Below, piece after piece: positions 1-5,677 of a stretch of 5,796 nucleotides of DNA; position 1 is the stretch's first letter; each line of letters opens with the position of its first letter. Location of the stretch: assembly GCA_002426495.1 (NCBI GenBank), contig DIQC01000073.1, positions 414-6,209 of the forward strand, read 5' to 3'. Position numbers and translations under genes: made by a program. The DNA is from Thermacetogenium sp. UBA5472 (GTDB taxonomy: Bacteria > Bacillota > DSM-12270 > Thermacetogeniales > Thermacetogeniaceae). The notes beneath the pieces are model-generated. The model did no database searches and was not told where the DNA came from. It worked only from the letters and a program-made list of their open reading frames with translations.

Positions 1-65
1 AGGGGATTCGAACCCCTGACCTCCTGAGTGCGAGCCAGGTGCTCTCCCAGCTGAGCTACACGCCC
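1..65 (-). tRNA. tRNA-Ala (anticodon CGC), 3' end cut off by the window
   Basis: Read on the minus strand, the 65 bases fold as tRNA positions 1-65. They give acceptor 5' strand GGGCGTG, D-stem GCTC/GAGC with loop AGCTGGGA, anticodon stem CCTGG/TCAGG, loop CTCGCAC, a five-base variable loop, and T-arm AGGGG-TTCGAAT-CCCCT. The anticodon at positions 34-36 is CGC, which reads the alanine codon GCG. The 3' acceptor strand, discriminator base and CCA lie outside the window, so the G3:U70 alanine identity pair cannot be checked. Positions 32 and 38 of the loop are both C. The gene is preceded by its own promoter. Confidence 0.93.
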
Positions 66-77
66 TTTGTCTTAATA

Positions 78-106
78 ATATTACTCTGCTGTGCTATTTC
101 TGTCAA
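78..106 (-). promoter_or_regulatory. Promoter of the tRNA-Ala gene
   Basis: On the minus strand a perfect -35 box TTGACA (101-106) is followed by a 17-base spacer and a -10 box TAATAT (78-83, 4 of 6 matches). Transcription would begin near position 71, about six bases before the mature tRNA 5' end at 65. The tRNA therefore does not depend on read-through from trmL. Confidence 0.75.
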
Positions 107-206
107 GTCATAGTCAATCTACAGACCTTGTTTTAATTTTCTACGATCTTTCTTGGAATCCCAGCCTTACCGGGGATTTCACTTCTTTAAAGTTCCTTTC
201 TTTATC

Positions 207-668
207 TTAGCTTAGCCCTATAAACAATTGTTTAGACAAGGCATCATAAACTACTATTGCCACGGAATTTGACAGATTCAAGCATCTGGCACTTGGAACC
301 ATCGGTATGCACAGGCACGAGTCCCTGTTGGCAGTTAATAATTCCTCAGGTAAGCCCTGCGTCTCTGAGCCGAAGACAAAAAAATCGCCTGGTTGAAAGT
401 CAAACTCATTGTAATTGCGCTTTCCCTTGGTTGTTATATAATAATATCTAGCATTTGGCTGTTTTGCCGTAAAATCTTCAAAATCATCGTAGATATGAAT
501 ATCCACTAGATCCCAGTAGTCAAGCCCTGCTCTTTTCAGATGCTTGTTCTGCAGAGAAAAACCCAATGGCCCGATGAGATGGAGATGGCATCCTGTTGCA
601 GCACAAAGGCGAGCGATATTCCCTGTATTTTGTGGTATTTCAGGCTCAAAGAGAGCTATATTGAACAT
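207..668 (-). CDS. trmL: tRNA (cytidine/uridine-34-2'-O)-methyltransferase TrmL
   Basis: This is a SPOUT-class methyltransferase of the YibK/TrmL family. In E. coli the family member uses S-adenosylmethionine to methylate the 2'-OH of the wobble base 34 of tRNA-Leu isoacceptors in the cytoplasm. The 153 residues match the usual length (E. coli about 157). Visible signatures are NTGNIARL (residues 14-21), the FGSETQGLP loop (99-107), and the C-terminal knot segment with IPM (121-123) and RCLNLSNSVAIVVYDAL (128-144). Start: the ATG at 668 is chosen because GGGAGG lies 8-10 bases upstream and the protein then begins MFNIALFEPEIP, as family members do. The reading frame is open to an ATG at 692, but that start has no ribosome binding site. 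The gene is divergent from the ttcA-like gene and has no evident T-tract terminator before the tRNA promoter. Substrate specificity here is inferred from the family. Confidence 0.95.
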   Translation of the reverse strand: MFNIALFEPEIPQNTGNIARLCAATGCHLHLIGPLGFSLQNKHLKRAGLDYWDLVDIHIYDDFEDFTAKQPNARYYYITTKGKRNYNEFDFQPGDFFVFGSETQGLPEELLTANRDSCLCIPMVPSARCLNLSNSVAIVVYDALSKQLFIGLS

Positions 669-722
669 TAATTTTTCCTCCCTATACATCATGAACTAGA
701 AGAAAACCGGGTTACTTTTTGT

Positions 723-750
723 TTGAAACATAATAGAAACCGATTATAAT
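723..750 (+). promoter_or_regulatory. Likely promoter of the ttcA-like gene
   Basis: A -35 box TTGAAA (723-728, 5 of 6 matches) and a perfect -10 TATAAT (745-750) are separated by 16 bases. Transcription would start near 757, about 40 bases ahead of the TTG start codon at 797. Confidence 0.6.
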
Positions 751-758
751 ATAAACAA
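730..758 (-). promoter_or_regulatory. Likely trmL promoter
   Basis: On the minus strand, -35 TTGTTT (753-758, 3 of 6 matches) is separated by 17 bases from -10 TATTAT (730-735, 5 of 6 matches). The predicted start near 723 gives a leader of about 55 bases ahead of the trmL ATG. The site interleaves with the promoter of the divergent gene, so the two probably compete for polymerase. Confidence 0.5.
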
Positions 759-783
759 TAAAACAAGCTTGGCCCCATTAGAT

Positions 784-790
784 GGAGGGG
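784..790 (+). promoter_or_regulatory. Ribosome binding site that sets a TTG start
   Basis: GGAGGGG lies six bases ahead of the TTG at 797-799. It overlaps the in-frame ATG at 782-784, so that ATG is part of the binding site rather than the start. Upstream of the ATG there is only a C-rich stretch with no Shine-Dalgarno match. The site can also pair with CCCC at 773-776 in a small hairpin (see findings). Confidence 0.7.
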
Positions 791-796
791 TTTATA

Positions 797-1528
797 TTGT
801 CAAAAAGACGCTTTCACGATTCTTTATGGAAACCTGCTGGACAGGCCATCAACGAACACCAGATGATCCAGGAAGGGGATCAAATAGCTGTTGGTGTTTC
901 TGGCGGCAAAGACAGCATGACACTCCTTTATGTTTTAAATGAGATAAAAAAATTTTCCCCTGTCAAGTTTGGCTTACATGCTATCACTGTTGATCTTGGC
1001 TTTGGTAATTCACTGCTACCGATCCGGGATTTTTGCCGCGATATAGGTGTCAGCTGGTCACAGGTACACACTAAAATCGCTCCCATCGTCTTTGAATACC
1101 GTAAGGAACCTAATCCCTGCTCTCTCTGCAGCAAGATGCGCAATGGCGCACTGCATATTGCAGCCAAAAAGATGGGTTGTAGTAAAGTTGCCCTGGCTCA
1201 CAGCCTGGATGATGCCATTGAAACCTTTCTCCTGTGTCTTTTTTATGAACGCAGGATCAAACTGATGCAGCCAGTCAGTTACCTCTCCAGGAGAAAGGTG
1301 ACACTGATCAGGCCGCTTATTTATGTTCACGAAATAAGCATCATCCACTCTACAGAAACCTTTAAGCTGCCTGTGGTGAAAAACCCCTGCCCTGAGGATA
1401 GCCATACCAAGCGGGAGGAGATGAAACAGTTGGTCTCAGACCTGGAAAAAAGATTCCCCATTGTGCGAGATAGGCTCCTTAACGCCTTTAAAAAATCTAA
1501 TCCCGATCACCTTTGGAAAATGCCCTGA
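797..1528 (+). CDS. TtcA-like PP-loop ATPase, probable tRNA 2-thiocytidine(32) synthetase family
   Basis: A cytoplasmic PP-loop (N-type ATP pyrophosphatase) protein of 243 residues from the TTG at 797. Signatures, numbered from that start, are the ATP-binding SGGKDS (35-40), a CxxC pair in NPCSLCS (C108, C111), LAHSLDDAIET (about 133-143), and a third cysteine in NPCP (C198). In TtcA, one CxxC pair plus one distant cysteine hold the [4Fe-4S] cluster used to thiolate C32 of certain tRNAs, and the spacing here fits. The protein is shorter than E. coli TtcA (about 310 residues). It resembles the shorter clostridial relatives, often labelled only as TtcA-like, so I give no symbol. Oddities: the usual LGHHxDD segment reads LAHSLDD, with serine for the second histidine. 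The last 22 bases overlap the convergent SGNH hydrolase gene. A related sulfur-transfer PP-loop function on another RNA is possible. Confidence 0.8.
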   Translation: MSKRRFHDSLWKPAGQAINEHQMIQEGDQIAVGVSGGKDSMTLLYVLNEIKKFSPVKFGLHAITVDLGFGNSLLPIRDFCRDIGVSWSQVHTKIAPIVFEYRKEPNPCSLCSKMRNGALHIAAKKMGCSKVALAHSLDDAIETFLLCLFYERRIKLMQPVSYLSRRKVTLIRPLIYVHEISIIHSTETFKLPVVKNPCPEDSHTKREEMKQLVSDLEKRFPIVRDRLLNAFKKSNPDHLWKMP

Positions 1529-2061
1529 AAGAACTCCAGGGCCAGCTCCCCCATCGCCTCATAACCTGCGGTATTAGGATGTACGCAATCCAGGTAAAGC
1601 TCCTCCCTTACCTTCCCCTGAGGATCAGCAAAAGCCCTGGCAAAATCCAGACAGTGCAGGTTATACCTGACAGCTAACTCTCTTTCATCTGTCCGAATTT
1701 GCTCAAGTTTATCTGCAGGATAATAATCCACGACCAGCATGGGCAAAGCAACCACAGGGCATATTTCATCTGCCTGGGCGTTTTTTATTATTTCCTCTAA
1801 ATAGTAGATAGTTTCAGCACAAGAGATCTCCATACTGAAGGCATCATTGGTGCCTCCCAGGATCACTAGAAGATCGGGATGATGCCTTAAAACACTTCTT
1901 TTATATCGATTATACATCTCCTCCATAATGTTACCGTTGACACCTGAGTTGATCATTTGAATAGGAAACCGATCTGCAACATAACGCACCCAGGAAACAT
2001 GTGACCCATAAGGATAACCATAAGTAAGACTATCCCCCAGGCAGACGACCTTTTTCTCCAC
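1507..2061 (-). CDS. SGNH/GDSL-family hydrolase (esterase or lipase type)
   Basis: A 184-residue cytoplasmic hydrolase with no signal peptide. All SGNH blocks are present: GDSLT (9-13, nucleophile S11), NSGVNG (38-43, oxyanion glycine), GGTND (69-73, N72) and DCVHPN (158-163, catalytic D158 and H161). Such enzymes cleave ester or thioester bonds, and the actual substrate cannot be read from the sequence. The GTG start at 2061 is supported by a strong GGGGGAGGTG element about ten bases upstream, lying in the 19-bp gap after the ATPase stop. The two genes are therefore almost certainly co-transcribed. The 3' end overlaps the convergent ttcA-like gene by 22 bp, so no separate terminator fits between them. 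Confidence 0.88.
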   Translation of the reverse strand: MEKKVVCLGDSLTYGYPYGSHVSWVRYVADRFPIQMINSGVNGNIMEEMYNRYKRSVLRHHPDLLVILGGTNDAFSMEISCAETIYYLEEIIKNAQADEICPVVALPMLVVDYYPADKLEQIRTDERELAVRYNLHCLDFARAFADPQGKVREELYLDCVHPNTAGYEAMGELALEFFQGIFQR

Positions 2062-2080
2062 TGGTTAAGCACCTCCCCCT

Positions 2081-3790
2081 TCATCGAATTTTCAAGCTGC
2101 GCAGTCTGTTGATCGCTGCAGCGATCTCAAAGCTGCGGGGTCTGGCATAATCCCCACATTTCTCTTTAAAGGATGAGATCACATCCAGGCCGTACTTGTC
2201 CAGATCGTTCTCAACAAACCTGATAGCATCACTCAATGAACAGCTGTCATCGAAATACTTTTTACAGGCATAATAGATGATATCGGCGATAGCCCTGGTC
2301 TGACTGGCATCCACCAATTGCTCCACATCATCCAGGCTAATTTCACAGCGGCCGAACTGGACAACATCCAGACCCCTTGCGCCTACCTTGGTTTTCTTTC
2401 CCCGCTGTGGGTCGAAGCTTTTCTGGAGAGGCACCCTGGGCTCCAGGTTTCCGAAATCCTTTCCCCTTTCCGATACCCGCAGCGCCGGGTATTTTCTACA
2501 TACATCTTGTGCCTCTTTGCTGACATCTTGCGGCCTGTATTCATTCATCATAATGACCTGATCAGCCATATCCAGGTAATCCCCTGAGCCACCGACGACC
2601 AGAATCGAGGAAACATCCTGTTCTTTATATAAGGGACGCACCTGATCTAAGAAGGGGGTGATCGGTTCCTTTTCTTTGGTGACCAGAGCCTGCATCCTCC
2701 CATCGCGGATCATAAAGTTGGTGGCACTGGTATCCTCATCGATCAGCAGCAGTTTGCAGCCTATTTCCAAAGCCTCGATAATATTGGCTGCCTGGGAGGT
2801 GCTCCCACTGGCATTATCTGTAGAAAAGCGGCGCGTATCCTGTGCGAAAGGAAGGTTGTTAATAAAGGAACGAATATCTACCTTTTCGACCCTTCTTCCC
2901 TCCTCAGCTCTGATCTTAACTGCATCCTTGCTGGTGATCACCCACTCCCTTCCATCCTCTGGGAGATGATTATAGACACCTCTTTCCAGAGCATGCAGTA
3001 GTGTGGATTTGCCATGAAAACCCCCACCGACGATCAGTGTGACCCCGCAAGGGATACCCATTCCTTTGATCTTACCATGATTAGGGGTTTTGAAAGAAAC
3101 ATCAAGAGATGCAGGGGATTGAAAGGGAATCACCCCCTGAGCCAAGGGGAGGTCACTGATACCGCTTTTCCGAGGTAGAACTGACCCATCAGCTATAAAA
3201 GCAACGAGTCCTTGACCCGGGAGTAAGTCCCTGATATATTTCTGATCTTCTGCCAGATAAATGTGTTCTACCAGTTCTCGCTGGTTGATGCCTTCATAAA
3301 AAAGACTATTTTCAACGATTGCAGGCAGTTCTTGAAAAAACATCTTCTCAGCCACACTCCCCAGTACAGTGCGCCCTCTGGCTGGAAACCCACAGAAGAA
3401 CCTGGCCTCTACATAATTATCGTTGATCGTGATGGCGCTTCGCTCCAACACCTCCTGCCTTCCTGCATCAATAAAGATCAGACCACTTTTCCCAGTGCCC
3501 CTGCTACCTGCGCAAAATCTCCTTATAGCTCGGTCAAAACACCTGGCCAGATAGTCACAGATAGCGATTCTGCGCTGCTTTGTCTGGAATAAAGACAGCG
3601 GAAACTTGGCCAGGTTTCGCTCCACCCGGACCCGTACGCTGGATGGCGAAGCAAAGGGATCACCCTGTACATAATCGATAAACAATTGATAGCGCCCGAA
3701 ATCATAGTCACCTTTAAGGTCATGGTAGGCTTTATAGCCTTTGCTGTTGATCCTATGGATCTCTGATTTTAATTTGCTGCTATTCTGCAA
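2081..3790 (-). CDS. ABC-class ATPase, COG3044 / MRB1590-like family, function uncharacterised
   Basis: This matches the 'predicted ATPase of the ABC class' family, a soluble protein with no membrane segment. Numbering from the TTG at 3790 (569 aa): a P-loop GGGFHGKST (255-263), an ABC-signature-like NASGSTSQ (326-333), Walker B LLLIDEDTSAT (347-357, D351 and E352), and a C-terminal domain with VEQLVDASQTRA (489-500) and ARPR (549-552), both family hallmarks as I remember them. A second P-loop-like string GSRGTGKS (95-102) sits in the N-terminal domain. The trypanosome relative MRB1590 is an RNA-binding editing factor; the bacterial role is, to my knowledge, not established. Start: TTG at 3790 is favoured because AGAGGTGG ends five bases upstream. 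The frame is also open to a GTG at 3799, which has no well-spaced site. It lies about 100 bp after ddl and 19 bp before the SGNH hydrolase. Confidence 0.88.
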   Translation of the reverse strand: MQNSSKLKSEIHRINSKGYKAYHDLKGDYDFGRYQLFIDYVQGDPFASPSSVRVRVERNLAKFPLSLFQTKQRRIAICDYLARCFDRAIRRFCAGSRGTGKSGLIFIDAGRQEVLERSAITINDNYVEARFFCGFPARGRTVLGSVAEKMFFQELPAIVENSLFYEGINQRELVEHIYLAEDQKYIRDLLPGQGLVAFIADGSVLPRKSGISDLPLAQGVIPFQSPASLDVSFKTPNHGKIKGMGIPCGVTLIVGGGFHGKSTLLHALERGVYNHLPEDGREWVITSKDAVKIRAEEGRRVEKVDIRSFINNLPFAQDTRRFSTDNASGSTSQAANIIEALEIGCKLLLIDEDTSATNFMIRDGRMQALVTKEKEPITPFLDQVRPLYKEQDVSSILVVGGSGDYLDMADQVIMMNEYRPQDVSKEAQDVCRKYPALRVSERGKDFGNLEPRVPLQKSFDPQRGKKTKVGARGLDVVQFGRCEISLDDVEQLVDASQTRAIADIIYYACKKYFDDSCSLSDAIRFVENDLDKYGLDVISSFKEKCGDYARPRSFEIAAAINRLRSLKIR

Positions 3791-3894
3791 TAGTTCCACC
3801 TCTTGTATTCTAGGAGCAACAGCCGATTCTGGACGAAAATTTCCAGCTCAGAGATTGCTCAATTTTATCATTGAAAACTATTGTCGACTACACT

Positions 3895-4848
3895 CTAGGC
3901 TTCCTCTTCTGTAGCCAATGCAAATGCTTCATCAACAAGCATAGAAATAAGTTCAGCAAAAGAGATACCCGCCGCTTTGGCAGCATCCGGAAAAAGGCTG
4001 GTCTCAGTCATACCCGGAATTGTATTTGTTTCTAAGACATAGGGTTCCCCCTTACTATTTAACATAAAATCGATCCGGGAAAGCTGGCGGCAATCCATAG
4101 CCCTGTAGGTACGCATTGCCAGTTCCTCCACCTTCGCGGCCGCCTCATGAGAAATGCGAGCAGGTATGATATGGTGGCTCATCCCCGGGCTGTATTTTGC
4201 GGTAAAATCGTAAAATTCCCTTTCAGAGACGATCTCAATCAACGGCAAAACCCGCGGTTCTTTTGTTCCTAGAACAGCCGCAGTCAGCTCGATACCATCA
4301 ATGAATTCCTCTACTAAAACTGTTTGATCATACTTGAGTGCCTCTGTGAGAGCCTTTTCCAGCTCAGCTGTTTCCCTGACAATAGAGACACCCAGGGCTG
4401 ATCCCTGTCCTACAGGTTTTACTACCAGAGGTAACCCCAGTTCATTGACCAGTTTCTCCCCTGTGTCCTGTTGCAACTTATTTGTTATCACCTGAAAAGA
4501 TGGTGTGGGAATCCCTTCATAACACATCACCTTTTTGGCAGTCACTTTATCCATACACAAGGCGCTGGACAGCACACCACATCCCACATAAGGGAAACCG
4601 AGCAGCTCTAAAAGCCCCTGAATCGTGCCATCTTCACCATATTTACCGTGCAGGGCAATGAAGGCCACATCTGGCGCAGATTTCTGCAACTCTCCCACAA
4701 AATCCCCTGCAGGATCGATCTGTTGTACCTGATACCCTTCCCCCACCAGCGCTTCAGAGATCTGTTCTCCGGTTTTTAAGGAAATCTCCCGTTCAGAAGA
4801 TCGTCCCCCCATCAACACAGCAATTTTACGCGGTTTTCCATCTATCAC
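3895..4848 (-). CDS. ddl: D-alanine--D-alanine ligase (Ddl)
   Basis: An ATP-grasp ligase that joins two D-alanines in the cytoplasm for peptidoglycan precursor synthesis. With the start at 4848 it has 317 residues, typical for Ddl. Visible are MGGRSSEREISL (13-24, E19 equivalent to E. coli DdlB E15), LHGKYGEDGTIQG (66-78), the ATP-binding VVKPVGQGSALGVS (142-155), FYDFTAKYSPG (212-222), SRIDF (257-261) and ETNTIPGMT (273-281), carrying metal and phosphate ligands. The tyrosine in AKY (Y219) corresponds to DdlB Y216 and indicates D-Ala-D-Ala rather than D-Ala-D-Lac synthesis. Start: two in-frame GTGs exist. The one at 4857 directly abuts TAGGAG, while the one at 4848 lies eight bases from it, so 4848 is preferred. 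Ddl is the first gene of a minus-strand run leading into the ATPase and SGNH genes, without a visible terminator in between. Confidence 0.95.
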   Translation of the reverse strand: MIDGKPRKIAVLMGGRSSEREISLKTGEQISEALVGEGYQVQQIDPAGDFVGELQKSAPDVAFIALHGKYGEDGTIQGLLELLGFPYVGCGVLSSALCMDKVTAKKVMCYEGIPTPSFQVITNKLQQDTGEKLVNELGLPLVVKPVGQGSALGVSIVRETAELEKALTEALKYDQTVLVEEFIDGIELTAAVLGTKEPRVLPLIEIVSEREFYDFTAKYSPGMSHHIIPARISHEAAAKVEELAMRTYRAMDCRQLSRIDFMLNSKGEPYVLETNTIPGMTETSLFPDAAKAAGISFAELISMLVDEAFALATEEEA

Positions 4849-4885
4849 AATTTTCACTCCTACATTATTTTAATATCACATCACA

Positions 4886-4911
4886 TATTAAATATTCTAT
4901 AACATTTAATA
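4886..4911. repeat. AT-only inverted repeat upstream of ddl
   Basis: TATTAAAT (4886-4893) and ATTTAATA (4904-4911) are exact reverse complements separated by ten bases. The pair sits 38-63 bp ahead of the ddl start, in the stretch that must hold the ddl promoter. It could be an operator, but the arms contain only A and T in a very AT-rich region, so chance is a fair alternative. I see no clear -35/-10 pair for ddl here. Confidence 0.3.
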
Positions 4912-4947
4912 AAATACTTTAACCTCTTTTTCCTGCATTTACACAAA

Positions 4948-4988
4948 GTTAGGGGAAGCAGAGGGATAATTCCCTTGCTTCCCCTAAC
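4948..4988 (-). terminator. Strong hairpin, probable terminator of the IscU-like gene
   Basis: On the minus strand a 13-bp perfect stem (GTTAGGGGAAGCA with its complement) continues, past one bulged C, into a 5-bp stem AGGGA/TCCCT closed by an ATTA loop, 18 pairs in all. It is followed by TTTGTGTAAATG, a weak T-tract. No T-run follows on the plus strand, so it most likely ends transcription coming from the IscU-like gene. It lies 126 bp beyond that gene's stop codon but only 15 bp beyond the end of an in-frame open stretch (see findings). Confidence 0.7.
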
Positions 4989-5005
4989 AAATCCCCTTAA
5001 AATTA

Positions 5006-5113
5006 GGTATCCTCCTTCTTGATCCCGGAACTAACGTAACTTTGATTCACGGCGAGAATTGACTTAACATTCGCCAAATCAAGGTATCCCGATTCCTCTC
5101 CGGGCGCCGCATT
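5006..5113 (-). other. 36-codon in-frame open stretch after the IscU-like stop codon
   Basis: Directly after the TGA (5114-5116) of the IscU-like gene the same frame stays open for 36 codons, ending at a TAA (5003-5005). The conceptual residues include EESGYLDLANVKSILAVNQS and finish with GIKKEDT. There is no in-frame ATG with a ribosome binding site inside it, so it is not a convincing separate gene. It could be the former C-terminus of the scaffold cut off by a nonsense change, a read-through extension, or plain untranslated sequence. I do not recognise the sequence. Confidence 0.35.
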
Positions 5114-5569
5114 TCATTCACCCTTATTATCCTGAACTTCCTGTGGCAGATACAGACTTTTCCAGGAGTCCCCGGGATATCTGGCAGGGGCAATCTTTTC
5201 CTCAAGAGACCGCCTGATCATGTAATCCTGTATCGCTTCATAAAGGGCATCAGCTGCCAGATTGGAGCAGTGCTCCTGTTCAGGGGGAAGTCCACCCAGT
5301 GCCTCGGTCACATCCTTATTAGTTATTTCAGTAGCATCCAGGAGTGTTTTCCCTTCGGCAAGGGTGGCAGTCATACTACAGCAGGCAATAGCTACCGGAC
5401 ATCCCTCGGCCTCATGACGCACTTGAACCAATCGATTATCATTTACCTTAACATAGAATCGAAATACATCTCCGCAAGCTTCTTTAATAGTTGCCTCCCC
5501 GTCCGCATCAGGTATTTTTCCAAAACAACGGGGATTTTGGGAATGATCTAAGACCTTAGGCCCGTACAT
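5114..5569 (-). CDS. IscU/NifU-N-like iron-sulfur cluster scaffold protein
   Basis: A cytoplasmic scaffold on which a cysteine desulfurase partner builds Fe-S clusters for transfer to apo-proteins. The 151 residues begin MYGPKVLDHSQNPRCFGKI, the standard opening of the family (MYsxkVldHfxNPRN). The three cluster-ligand cysteines are in place: C32 in EACGD with D34, C57 in EGCPVA, and C101 in EHCSNLAADAL, next to H100. Two further adjacent cysteines follow at 63-64 (ACCSM), a position where the family usually has small residues. The last 35 or so residues (from about YPGDSW) lie past the core fold. Start: the ATG at 5569 is chosen because GGGAGG lies ten bases upstream and the family N-terminus begins there. 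The frame is open to a TTG at 5617 that lacks a binding site. No desulfurase gene is in the window. Confidence 0.88.
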   Translation of the reverse strand: MYGPKVLDHSQNPRCFGKIPDADGEATIKEACGDVFRFYVKVNDNRLVQVRHEAEGCPVAIACCSMTATLAEGKTLLDATEITNKDVTEALGGLPPEQEHCSNLAADALYEAIQDYMIRRSLEEKIAPARYPGDSWKSLYLPQEVQDNKGE

Positions 5570-5643
5570 TATGCAATTTCCTCCCATCTTGTCGATCAAT
5601 AACTTATATTTGCTCAATCAGTTTGCGTGCCGATAGCGTAATC

Positions 5644-5656
5644 AGCATATTATGCT
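5644..5656. repeat. 13-bp palindrome with possible -10 box, upstream of the IscU-like gene
   Basis: AGCATA and TATGCT flank one central base, giving a perfect dyad about 75-87 bp ahead of the IscU-like start. On the minus strand CATAAT (5649-5654, 5 of 6 to the -10 consensus) falls inside it, with TTGTAT (5671-5676, 4 of 6 to -35) 16 bases upstream. A regulator binding this dyad would block that promoter. Both the promoter and the operator idea are inference. Confidence 0.35.
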
Positions 5657-5677
5657 TAGTATGCGAGGTAATACAAT

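Noticed and set aside
157..178. Inverted repeat AATCCC/GGGATT between trmL and the tRNA, considered as the trmL terminator
   Set aside because: The stem has only six pairs and neither strand has a T-run after it (CCAAGAAAG on the minus strand). It is too weak to call.
1058..1405. Open frame of 115 codons on the minus strand opposite the ttcA-like gene
   Set aside because: It is a shadow of a gene whose plus-strand translation carries SGGKDS and the CxxC motif. No motif is seen in the antisense product.
2318..2969. Open frames on the plus strand within the ATPase gene (2318-2587 and 2658-2969)
   Set aside because: They lie wholly opposite a well-conserved gene, have no ribosome binding site of note, and their translations resemble no family.
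3800..3894. Promoter or terminator between ddl and the ATPase gene
   Set aside because: TCGACA and TAAAAT elements exist but are only 14 bases apart, and there is no stem with a T-run. I see nothing that can be supported.
5003..5116. Selenocysteine at the UGA of the IscU-like gene
   Set aside because: The downstream stem is only four pairs with a poor apical loop, and no cysteine-like redox motif surrounds the codon. It is kept only as a remote option within the extension finding.
5270..5551. Open frame of 93 codons on the plus strand opposite the IscU-like gene
   Set aside because: It is antisense to a conserved scaffold gene with all ligand cysteines, and its product is unrecognisable.
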